A stretch of DNA of 64,000 nucleotides from Prevotella sp. UBA4330. Its GTDB lineage: Bacteria; Bacteroidota; Bacteroidia; Bacteroidales; Bacteroidaceae. The stretch's first letter is position 1, and each line of letters begins with the position of its first letter. Where the stretch lies: positions 1-64,000 of the forward strand of contig DGTS01000011.1 of NCBI GenBank assembly GCA_002394385.1, written 5' to 3'. Of the stretch, positions 52,355 through 59,675 are shown in pieces. The translations under genes were made by a program, and so were the position numbers. The notes below the pieces were generated by a model. The model was not told the DNA's origin. It worked only from the letters and a program-made list of their open reading frames with translations, and did no database searches.

Positions 52355-53512
52355 ATGGGATTTACAGATTTCATAGTAAACAACTTTAATGAGTTCCTGT
52401 CGTACACTGGCTTTGCCAATGCCACGATACCCAATCTCATTATGATTGCCGTAGGAGCATTCTTCATCTGGCTCGCCATAAAAAAGGACTTCGAGCCGCT
52501 GCTACTCGTGCCCATCGGACTGGGCATCATCCTCGGCAATATACCTTTCCGCGGTGACGCAGGACTTGAAATAGGACTCTACGAGGACAACTCTGTGCTC
52601 AACATCTTCTATCAAGGTGTGCGCCAGGGATGGTATCCGCCACTTGTGTTCCTTGGAATTGGAGCAATGACCGACTTCTCGTCGCTCATCGCCAACCCTA
52701 AACTCATTCTCATCGGTGCCGCAGCCCAGTTCGGTATCTTCGGTGCTTACATGACAGCCCTCGCACTTGGCTTCGAGCCAAACCAGGCTGCCGGTATCGC
52801 TATCATCGGTGGTGCCGACGGACCTACGGCCATATTCCTATCGTCGAAGACCGCACCCAACCTGATGGGAGCAATCGCCGTGTGCGCCTACTCATACATG
52901 GCGCTCGTGCCGGTGATACAGCCTTTCATCATGAAGTTAATGACAACGAAGAAAGAACGACTGATAAGAATGAAGACACCGCGCCACGTCTCGCAGACAG
53001 AGCGCATCCTCTTCCCTATCATCGGACTGCTTCTCACCACTTTCATCGTGCCTTCAGGTCTGCCGCTGCTCGGCATGCTGTTCTTCGGCAACCTGCTGAA
53101 AGAGTCGGGCAAGACCACACGTCTGGCAAAGACTGCCGGCTCGGCACTCAACGACATCGTGGTGATGCTGCTCGGTCTCACCGTGGGATGCTCCACACAG
53201 GCAAGCGAGTTCCTCACCATGAACACAATCTTCATATTCTTCATCGGCGCCTGCGCGTTCATCGTGGCTACCGCCAGTGGTGTGGGATTTGTGAAACTGA
53301 TGAACCTCTTCCTGCCGAAAGGCAAGAAGATCAATCCGCTCATCGGTAACGCCGGAGTGTCTGCCGTACCTATGGCAGCACGCATCTCCAACAACATGGG
53401 ATTGGAGTACGACCGCCACAACTTCCTGCTCATGCACGCCATGGGTCCGAACGTGGCAGGAGTCATCGGCTCTGCTGTTGCCGCCGGTGCCCTGCTCGGA
53501 TTCTTACAGTAA
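52355..53512 (+). CDS. Na+-translocating decarboxylase beta subunit (OadB/MmdB/GcdB)
   Basis: A 385-residue membrane protein that decarboxylates carboxybiotin and pumps Na+ outward. About nine hydrophobic segments are visible; the conserved GGADGPTAIFLSSKTAPNLMGAIAV contains the Na+-site aspartate, and GNAGVSAVPMAARISNNMG and NFLLMHAMGPNVAGVIGSAVAAG mark the second half. The alpha (carboxyltransferase) subunit that completes the complex is not in the window. Placed beside mutAB, its likely substrate is methylmalonyl-CoA, which is inference. Confidence 0.94.
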   Translation: MGFTDFIVNNFNEFLSYTGFANATIPNLIMIAVGAFFIWLAIKKDFEPLLLVPIGLGIILGNIPFRGDAGLEIGLYEDNSVLNIFYQGVRQGWYPPLVFLGIGAMTDFSSLIANPKLILIGAAAQFGIFGAYMTALALGFEPNQAAGIAIIGGADGPTAIFLSSKTAPNLMGAIAVCAYSYMALVPVIQPFIMKLMTTKKERLIRMKTPRHVSQTERILFPIIGLLLTTFIVPSGLPLLGMLFFGNLLKESGKTTRLAKTAGSALNDIVVMLLGLTVGCSTQASEFLTMNTIFIFFIGACAFIVATASGVGFVKLMNLFLPKGKKINPLIGNAGVSAVPMAARISNNMGLEYDRHNFLLMHAMGPNVAGVIGSAVAAGALLGFLQ

Positions 53513-53529
53513 CTATAGGGAGTAAAGGA

Positions 53530-53611
53530 GTTATGGAGTTAGGACAATTCGATACTGCAATTAGCGTGTCATGCTGTTGTCTTAACTCCATAACTACTTA
53601 ACTCCATAACT
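53530..53611 (+). repeat. Long inverted repeat with a duplicated arm between oadB and the LuxR-type gene
   Basis: GTTATGGAGTTAGGACAA (53530-53547) pairs with 53577-53594 (18 bp, one G-T pair) around a 29-base loop. The arm word CTTAACTCCATAAC is repeated directly at 53598-53611. It sits 17 bases after oadB and just before the regulator start at 53624, so it could stop or attenuate read-through, though no T-run follows. Confidence 0.65.
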
Positions 53612-53623
53612 CTCAAACAAAGT

Positions 53624-54208
53624 ATGGAACGACCAAAACTCGCGATTATCGACCCCAACACCCTGTCGGTGCTCGGACTGAAACAGATACTGCAAAACGT
53701 AATGCCTATCATCGACGTGCATGCTTTCGGCACGTTCGACGAACTGCAGGCAAGCCATCCCGAGCAGTATCTGCACTATTTCGCAGCCATGAGCGTCGTT
53801 CTCGACAACCGCCAGTTCTTTCTCGACCATCTACGCAAGACCATCGTGCTCACCACATCGCAAGACACACAGATGGGAGGGTTCAAGTGTCTGTGCATCA
53901 ACGTGCCAGAGAAAGATCTCGTGCGTTCCATTCTCATGATGCAACAAGGCGGCCACCCCCACGGACGCAATCTCCCGCCACTGCCAGAAACGCTGAACAG
54001 GCAGATACTCAGCAACCGCGAACTCGAAGTGCTCTCGCTCATCGTGCAGGGAAATATCAACAAGGAGATTGCAGACAAACTGAACATAGGACTTGCAACA
54101 GTCATCACCCACCGCCGAAACATCATGGACAAACTCGGCATGAAAAGCGTTTCAGCCCTCACAATCTATGCTGTCATGCACGGCTACGTTGACATCAACG
54201 ACATCTAA
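53624..54208 (+). CDS. LuxR-type regulator with an atypical receiver-like domain
   Basis: A 194-residue DNA-binding protein. Residues 1-115 look like a short response-regulator receiver: LAIIDPN in place of the acidic pair, a possible phospho-acceptor D61 in VVLDN, a switch threonine in IVLTTSQD and a lysine in VPEKD. Residues 125-194 are a LuxR/FixJ helix-turn-helix (LSNRELEVLSLIVQGNINKEIADKLNIGLATVITHRRNIMDKLGM). The C-terminal stretch LTIYAVMHGYVDI is almost the same as in the hemerythrin-LuxR protein at 56320. No sensor kinase is nearby, so phosphorylation is doubtful. Confidence 0.85.
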   Translation: MERPKLAIIDPNTLSVLGLKQILQNVMPIIDVHAFGTFDELQASHPEQYLHYFAAMSVVLDNRQFFLDHLRKTIVLTTSQDTQMGGFKCLCINVPEKDLVRSILMMQQGGHPHGRNLPPLPETLNRQILSNRELEVLSLIVQGNINKEIADKLNIGLATVITHRRNIMDKLGMKSVSALTIYAVMHGYVDINDI

Positions 54209-54330
54209 ATGTAGCACACTCTTTCTATACCACACACACCATGTCTCGTGAAAGAGACAAGATTTTATCCCCAACACACCAAACGACTATCACGGAGACA
54301 CAAATGGTTTTCCAACTTGTGCCAAACAGC

Positions 54331-54398
54331 AGAGTGATTAGGGCCTAATCACTCTCCGTTTAGGCATCAATGGCAGAGTGATTAGACCCTAATCACTC
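54331..54398. repeat. Two copies of a palindromic element
   Basis: AGAGTGATTAGG with its complement around one G (54331-54355), and GAGTGATTAG with its complement around ACC (54376-54398). The copies are 44-45 bases apart, close to four helical turns. No T-run follows, so they are more likely protein-binding or REP-like elements than terminators. Confidence 0.8.
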
Positions 54399-54487
54399 CC
54401 CCACTTGTATCTACTCATTCCTCCATATGCGATGGCTTAGTGAACTTCTCCCCACTCGTTACAGGAACCAGAGAGCGCTTTCTTCAT

Positions 54488-54580
54488 GTGATATTTCGTG
54501 ATATTGTGTGATATTGCAATATCACACGCAATCAACTAAATACCAATGATTTACGCCCCATGTGATATTGCGATATTGAT
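54488..54580. repeat. Helically phased 10-bp repeats ending in a perfect palindrome
   Basis: GTGATATTTC, GTGATATTGT and GTGATATTGC follow each other at 54488-54517; the last runs into AATATCACAC so that 54506-54527 is a perfect 22-bp palindrome. Another GTGATATTG followed by CGATATTG lies at 54562-54578. One unit per helical turn is what a cooperative binding site would look like. Confidence 0.85.
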
Positions 54581-54943
54581 TTTCGCTTTTTTGTTTTTGA
54601 AAAAAAATGAGATATTTGCCAAATCATTGCCTTGATAAGAGAATGATGACGGAGTCTAAGATGCTAAAACACATCTTGACAACGTAGTTTGGTAGTCTTC
54701 ATGTCAATGAGAACAAAGCAGCGAGGGTGGAAATTTAGTATAATAGTTGACCATAATTATAGCGAGTAAATTTCCAATTTGATACAGGATGTTGCACGAC
54801 AAACTTGAATTTAGATGAGTCAATCGGAAATCAGTCTAAATATCAAGCCTTGACACAATGAAAAAAGTATCCTGATGATGGGTCTGATGAATTTCTTGCT
54901 GAGCAAGCCAGACTCTGCGCTCGGCTCGCACATAAATTGGAAT

Positions 54944-55468
54944 TTATAAGTCTAAAATAGACTGTATCATTTGTTCATAGTCAGTTTTTATTAAAAAGAC
55001 CTTTTCTCCTGCAGTCTTAAAACCATCGATGTACCTCCTATTGTCATCCTTCAGACTCGCTATGGTGCAATTGCCGACATCTTGCCGAGCCTCGATATCA
55101 GAACGATGTTCTCTTATTTCATCGAAGTGAATGTCAATGAATTCATCTGAGAAGGCGAGACAAATAAAGCGGATGGAATCCAAATAAAGTTCATCGAAGC
55201 TTCCCCTCCAATTGAAAGGGATATAGCCACCTTCTACTATGAGATTCTGACGATTCTCTATTGCAGTCTTTATCATTTCACGCACAATCGGCCAAAGCTC
55301 ATCCGTAAGGGCATCATCGTCTTCTGGGGTAAGATTAGTCTTACCACTTCGGATCATACCCATTTTCAAGTGATCTATAGACAGATATGGATACTTATAT
55401 TTCTCAAGCATACGCTGTGCAAGAAGCGTTTTACCCGTATGTGAAGCACCTGTTATCAGTATAACCAT
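54944..55468 (-). CDS. P-loop NTPase, small-molecule-kinase-like
   Basis: A 174-residue soluble protein with an N-terminal P-loop ILITGASHTGKTLLAQRML (Walker A GASHTGKT at about residues 7-14), a strand with an aspartate (YPYLSIDHLKMGMIR), a conserved acidic turn LTPEDDDAL, and an LIVEGGYIPF strand like that of 2-phosphoglycerate-kinase or shikimate-kinase-like enzymes. It probably phosphorylates a small molecule; the target is unknown. It is 10 bases downstream of the Vat-type gene and so is coexpressed with it. It ends in a repeat-rich gap. Confidence 0.8.
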   Translation of the reverse strand: MVILITGASHTGKTLLAQRMLEKYKYPYLSIDHLKMGMIRSGKTNLTPEDDDALTDELWPIVREMIKTAIENRQNLIVEGGYIPFNWRGSFDELYLDSIRFICLAFSDEFIDIHFDEIREHRSDIEARQDVGNCTIASLKDDNRRYIDGFKTAGEKVFLIKTDYEQMIQSILDL

Positions 55469-55478
55469 ATATGTAAAA

Positions 55479-56126
55479 CTATTCTTTAACCTTTCTGATT
55501 AACGACAAATCACCACTTGACAAGGCTTTGAAATTGCGTTCTATCTTCTCGATGTCCCAATCCCACCATTTCAGTTGCAGCAGATAGGCGATGAATTCGT
55601 CGTCAAAACGCATCCTGACCACTCGGCAGGGATTTCCCACGGCAACAGCGTATGGAGGAATGTCTGAGGCAACAACAGAGTTGGCTCCGATAATTGCTCC
55701 GTCACCTATATGAACGCCTGGCATGATGGTAACATGCTGGCCAATCCAGACATCATTGCCCACAACGGTATCACCCTTCAGAGGCAATTCATCTTTCACT
55801 GGAGCAATGGCACTTCCCCAGTCGCCCCCAATGACATAAAACGGATAGGTTGTCACACCGTCCATCCTATGATTGGCTCCATTCATGACAAACTCCACAC
55901 CCTTGGCAATAGCGCAGAATTTGCCAATAATCAGTCGGTCGCCTATGAAATCGTAGAAATGAGTGACATGCTTCTCGAACTGGTCAGCACCATCCACATC
56001 ATCGTAGTACGTATAATCGCCGATGATTATACGCGGGTTCTTCACCACGTTCTTGATGAAGCAGAGGCTTGGAATCTTAGGATTCGGAAAAGCCTCATTG
56101 GGGTTGGGTCTATTATTGATTTCCAT
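55479..56126 (-). CDS. Vat/CatB-type hexapeptide O-acetyltransferase
   Basis: A 215-residue xenobiotic acetyltransferase of the left-handed beta-helix class. FPNPKIPSLCFIKNVVKNPRI, GDYTYYDDVDGADQFEKHV, the catalytic-histidine region VMNGANHRMDGVTTYPF, GNDVWIGQHVTIMPGVHIGDGAIIGANSVV and the C-terminal LQLKWWDWDIEKIE are the signatures of streptogramin A (Vat) and CatB chloramphenicol acetyltransferases. The histidine at about residue 83 is present, so it may be active. Whether it gives drug resistance or acts on another molecule cannot be told. I start at the ATG 56126; 16 open codons lie upstream. No clear promoter is visible. Confidence 0.88.
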   Translation of the reverse strand: MEINNRPNPNEAFPNPKIPSLCFIKNVVKNPRIIIGDYTYYDDVDGADQFEKHVTHFYDFIGDRLIIGKFCAIAKGVEFVMNGANHRMDGVTTYPFYVIGGDWGSAIAPVKDELPLKGDTVVGNDVWIGQHVTIMPGVHIGDGAIIGANSVVASDIPPYAVAVGNPCRVVRMRFDDEFIAYLLQLKWWDWDIEKIERNFKALSSGDLSLIRKVKE

Positions 56127-56319
56127 AAATTCCGATTTAACTGCATTCCTTTCGCCTGAGTTTATATATCTCAAAGCCTGCTACTATTTTCTTCGCAAGT
56201 ACCAAAATCAGTGGATTGATTATTCACAAATTGTTCCCAACATGTCATGATAGGAATATTGGAATACTGAATATAAAGCGGAGTCAGGTATGTGCTCCTG
56301 GCAAAATGATGAGAGAGGG

Positions 56320-57276
56320 TTATAACTTCACTGCACTGATGTCAACGAGGTTGTTGACGATGGCATAGATGGTGAGTCCCGCAGCACTGTGTATTTGCAG
56401 TTTTCGGGCGATGTTGCGGCGATGGGTTATCACGGTGTTGATGGAGATGCAGAGGTGGTCGGCAATCTCCTTGTTCGACATTCCCTGCACCACACTTATT
56501 ATTACATCACGCTCTCGCTCGCTCAGGGTCTCTCCGTTCTCAGGATTCTGGCTTATCATGCGCGATATCTTAACGCTGACATCGCTCTGCTTCTGCAATC
56601 TCTCCAGACGTCGGATGGCAGGAACAAATATGTAATCCTCCACCTCGGCATGCTGTCCGAGCCATAACTCACATTTGTATAAATCGGTGAGAACAGCCAT
56701 CAACTTGTTGTTATGCAATGAGTCGGAGGGCAGATACTTGATGATAATGTTCTTCAGTTCTCGAAGTTTGAGGGTTGTTTGTCCATGATGCTTCGAGAAT
56801 GTCTCTATGTCATAGCCCTCCTCTGTCTCGCCTTTCAGCAGTTTGTCAACGTATGGGAACACATTCTGTTCCTCATACTTCATGTGCATCCTTATCTCAC
56901 GCGAATAAGAGTCGTAGAGTTTCATTATAAGTCGGGCGAGATTGTCGTTCTCGTCGAGAGCCTCAAGCAGTTCCTTTCTGATGGAGGGCAGTTGGTAATC
57001 GAGAAAATACTCATGCGATGCCTTGAGATAATGCAGCAGCGTGGGCACAGAAATGCGCCCATTCTCGTCACTCTCCCGATAGCCATTGATAGAGAAATTC
57101 ACTATTGCGAGGAAGGTGTATGTGTCCACGTCTTGGTCTTCGCATACTTCCTTCACCGTCTTGTCGCCAAAGCCCAGGTTGATTCCAAAGCGTCCCAGAC
57201 TCTCAAGGATGTTGTAATTGTCGGCGATGAGTGTAATCATCTTATCGTCGGCCTCGTACATTTTCTGATTACGCAT
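56320..57276 (-). CDS. Hemerythrin-like di-iron domain fused to a LuxR-type DNA-binding domain
   Basis: A 318-residue soluble protein. Residues 10-60 resemble the ScdA/YtfE N-terminal (DUF542) domain (ITLIADNYNILESLGRFGINLGFGDKTVKEVCEDQDVD), but its usual CC pair is absent. Residues 75-225 are a hemerythrin-like bundle with H88, H131-x3-E135, H163/H164 and H209-x3-E213, the spacing of the di-iron site of YtfE/RIC proteins as I recall it. Residues 250-318 are a LuxR helix-turn-helix (LSERERDVIISVVQGMSNKEIADHLCISINTVITHRRNIARKL). The combination suggests a one-protein sensor for oxygen, nitric oxide or iron that controls transcription directly; this is inference. It lies alone between the Vat unit and rny; no TAnnTTTG promoter is clear. 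Confidence 0.85.
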   Translation of the reverse strand: MRNQKMYEADDKMITLIADNYNILESLGRFGINLGFGDKTVKEVCEDQDVDTYTFLAIVNFSINGYRESDENGRISVPTLLHYLKASHEYFLDYQLPSIRKELLEALDENDNLARLIMKLYDSYSREIRMHMKYEEQNVFPYVDKLLKGETEEGYDIETFSKHHGQTTLKLRELKNIIIKYLPSDSLHNNKLMAVLTDLYKCELWLGQHAEVEDYIFVPAIRRLERLQKQSDVSVKISRMISQNPENGETLSERERDVIISVVQGMSNKEIADHLCISINTVITHRRNIARKLQIHSAAGLTIYAIVNNLVDISAVKL

Positions 57277-57360
57277 GATATTACATTCTTATACCTTAAT
57301 AAATATTATAATAAAAACATGGATTGCCATGTTGCAGGCAACCCATGCTGTAAATAGAGG

Positions 57361-58893
57361 TTATTTCGCGTATGCTACGGAACGAGTCTCGCGGATAACA
57401 GTTATCTTTACCTGTCCGGGATATGTCATCTCGTTCTGTATCTTCGTTGCAATCTCGCCTGAGAGTTTCTCGGTGTCCTTGTCGTCCATCTTGTCGGCTC
57501 CGACGATGACGCGCAGTTCGCGACCAGCCTGAATGGCGTAGGTCTTGGTGACGCCAGGATAACTCATTGCTATTGCCTCAAGGTCGTTGAGTCGTTTGAT
57601 GTAAGCCTCGACAATCTCGCGACGAGCACCAGGACGAGCACCGCTGATGGCATCGCACACCTGAACTATCGGCGCAAGCAGCGTCTGCATCTCCATCTCG
57701 TCGTGGTGAGCACCGATGGCATTGCAGATGTCGGGCTTCTCCTTATACTTCTCTGCTATCTTCGCTCCGTAGAGTGCATGAGGCAGTTCGCTCTCCTCAT
57801 CGGGCACCTTGCCGATGTCATGCAGCAGTCCTGCTCGCTTTGCCTTCTTGGGGTTCAGCCCGAGTTCGCTTGCCATCACAGCGCAAAGATTGGCCGTCTC
57901 GCGTGCGTGTTGCAGCAGGTTCTGTCCGTAAGAAGAGCGATACTTCATCTTACCAACAATTCTTATCAGTTCGGGGTGCAGTCCATGTATGCCAAGGTCG
58001 ATGGCTGTGCGTTTTCCCGTCTCTATGATTTCGTTGTCGAGTTGTTTCTTGACCTTTGCCACAACTTCCTCGATGCGTGCCGGATGGATACGACCGTCGC
58101 TCACCAGTTGGTGCAAAGCCAGGCGACATACCTCGCGGCGGATGGGGTCGAAAGCGGAGATTACTATTGCCTCTGGGGTGTCATCGACCACTATTTCCAC
58201 TCCGCATGCAGCCTCAAGAGCACGGATGTTTCGTCCCTCACGCCCGATAATGCGTCCTTTCACCTCATCGTTATCAATATGGAACACGCTTACAGAGTTT
58301 TCTATAGCCGTTTCTGTCGCTGTTCTCTGAATGGTCTGGATGACAATCTTCTTTGCCTGCTGGTTGGCATTGAGTTTTGCCTCGTCCATTATCTCGTTGA
58401 TGTAAGAGGCGGCATCGGTGCGTGCCTCGTCCTTAAGACTCTCAACAAGGCGGTTCTTAGCCTCTTCTGCACTAAGTCCTGACAGTTCCTCGAGTTTCTC
58501 GCGCTCCTGCAGTTGCATCTTCTCCAGGTCTTCCTGCTTCACTGCAAGCAGTTTCTTCTCATTGTCGAGACGCTGCTGCTGCTGGTCGAGTTCCTGCCTG
58601 CGTTTGGCAATCTCTTCTTGTCTTTGGTTAAGACCTATCTCTCTCTGTTTCAGTTTGTTCTCACTCTGCTGTATGCGCTGTGTGCGTGTTCGCACTTCTT
58701 TTTCGAGTTCGTTTTTCTTGTTGAGGAATGTTTCCTTTACCTCCAACAGTTTTTTCTCTTTGAGCACTTCAGCCTCTTTCTCTGCCGTTGCCACCATCTC
58801 ATTGTATTTTCCTTTGATGACGTATCGGAATACAAAGTATCCGATGACACCACCCACGATGAGGGCGGCCACGGCTATTATTGCGTAAATCAT
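57361..58893 (-). CDS. rny: Ribonuclease Y
   Basis: A membrane-anchored endoribonuclease that starts mRNA decay. The 510-residue protein has an N-terminal transmembrane helix (residues 2-22), a long coiled coil to about residue 190, a KH domain (GRIIGREGRNIRALEAACGVEIVVDDTPEAIVIS), and an HD domain with LLHDIGKVPDEE and HHDEME. It follows zapA after 42 bases; the two are probably cotranscribed. It is the last gene of the zapB-zapA-rny run. Confidence 0.96.
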   Translation of the reverse strand: MIYAIIAVAALIVGGVIGYFVFRYVIKGKYNEMVATAEKEAEVLKEKKLLEVKETFLNKKNELEKEVRTRTQRIQQSENKLKQREIGLNQRQEEIAKRRQELDQQQQRLDNEKKLLAVKQEDLEKMQLQEREKLEELSGLSAEEAKNRLVESLKDEARTDAASYINEIMDEAKLNANQQAKKIVIQTIQRTATETAIENSVSVFHIDNDEVKGRIIGREGRNIRALEAACGVEIVVDDTPEAIVISAFDPIRREVCRLALHQLVSDGRIHPARIEEVVAKVKKQLDNEIIETGKRTAIDLGIHGLHPELIRIVGKMKYRSSYGQNLLQHARETANLCAVMASELGLNPKKAKRAGLLHDIGKVPDEESELPHALYGAKIAEKYKEKPDICNAIGAHHDEMEMQTLLAPIVQVCDAISGARPGARREIVEAYIKRLNDLEAIAMSYPGVTKTYAIQAGRELRVIVGADKMDDKDTEKLSGEIATKIQNEMTYPGQVKITVIRETRSVAYAK

Positions 58894-58935
58894 AAATTAT
58901 AAGTTTGTTGTTAAATTACTATGTTAATATTCTCG

Positions 58936-59241
58936 TCATTTCTTTTCTCCGAGGGCTTCTTCCAACTCCGAAGTAATCTTGGCGAGAATATCATCATAAG
59001 GAGTAGTGTCATTACGATCCTTGTCTTTCACATAGCGCAAAGCGATGTCTATAAGAGCCATATACAACAACTCTTTATCGCTCTTACGCCCCTTGAAATA
59101 CTGTGCGTAATTGTTCACTGTCTCCGTAATAAGTTTTGCAGCATTACGATAGAACTCTTCTTCCTCGCGTACAATGGTCACGGGAAGTTCTGTATCGTAA
59201 ACGTGCAATCTTATGTGTAATTTATTATTGTCTTCTGCCAT
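58936..59241 (-). CDS. zapA: Cell division protein ZapA
   Basis: A Z-ring-associated protein that bundles FtsZ. The 101-residue sequence begins MAEDNNKLHIRLHVYDTELPVTIVREEEEFYRNAAKLITETVNNYAQYF, the ZapA fold with its beta-hairpin and first helix, and ends in a helix (ILAKITSELEEALG). I start at 59241; an ATG at 59274 is in frame but would overlap the upstream gene by 17 bases and add residues not found in the family. Confidence 0.9.
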   Translation of the reverse strand: MAEDNNKLHIRLHVYDTELPVTIVREEEEFYRNAAKLITETVNNYAQYFKGRKSDKELLYMALIDIALRYVKDKDRNDTTPYDDILAKITSELEEALGEKK

Positions 59242-59257
59242 TTGCTTCGGTTTTAGG

Positions 59258-59557
59258 TCATTCCTCACTGCCACTAAGCAACGTTATGCATTTGTTGACG
59301 TCTCTGATGAGACCAGCCACGCGCTTCTTGGCTCCTTCAAGGTCGCCGTCTGTAACTTCAAGCATCTTTGCCATCTTCAACGAACTGTAGTCACGCTGCG
59401 CCTGCTGCACCTGTGCCTCCAACTGACGTATTTTGGCATCGCGCTCATCCACCATTGCATACAGTTCTTCGTTCTCCTTTTTCAATTGCTTGAACTGGAG
59501 AATCATCTGCCTCACACGCGTGGTGAATAGCGTTATGGTTTTCTCATTTGCAGCCAT
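59258..59557 (-). CDS. ZapB-like coiled-coil protein
   Basis: A 99-residue protein that is mostly one coiled coil with regular leucine/isoleucine spacing (RQMILQFKQLKKENEELYAMVDERDAKIRQLEAQVQQAQRDYSSL), then a short helix. Its position directly before zapA (16-base gap) and its form suggest a ZapB-like cell-division factor of Bacteroidetes; sequence similarity to E. coli ZapB is only of the coiled-coil type. It is the first gene of the run with zapA and rny. Confidence 0.8.
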   Translation of the reverse strand: MAANEKTITLFTTRVRQMILQFKQLKKENEELYAMVDERDAKIRQLEAQVQQAQRDYSSLKMAKMLEVTDGDLEGAKKRVAGLIRDVNKCITLLSGSEE

Positions 59558-59574
59558 GTCTCTACAATTTTCGA

Positions 59575-59582
59575 CAAAAGTA
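59575..59582 (-). promoter_or_regulatory. Promoter -7 element of the zapB-like/zapA/rny run
   Basis: TACTTTTG on the minus strand, 17 bases before the ATG at 59557; the leader would be about 12 bases. Confidence 0.7.
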
Positions 59583-59675
59583 GCATTTTTTTGTCATATT
59601 ACAAAATTTCTATAATGAAATTTCGTATTTTTTTATATTTCTGATGATTAAGAGACTTCCTGAAAGTAATGGTAA

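Larger units (their letters stand above)
54209..54943. other. 735-base non-coding region rich in palindromes and phased repeats
   Basis: No open frame with coding character on either strand. It contains two related palindromes (54331-54398), a row of 10-bp repeats ending in a perfect 22-bp palindrome (54488-54527) with a further copy at 54560-54580, and then AT-rich sequence without structure that I can see. It separates the regulator from the kinase-like gene, which ends here from the right. It may be an old insertion site or a control region. Confidence 0.6.

Noticed and set aside
54506..54527. CRP/FNR binding site
   Set aside because: Half-sites TGTGA and TCACA are present, but they are separated by ten bases instead of the six in the CRP consensus.
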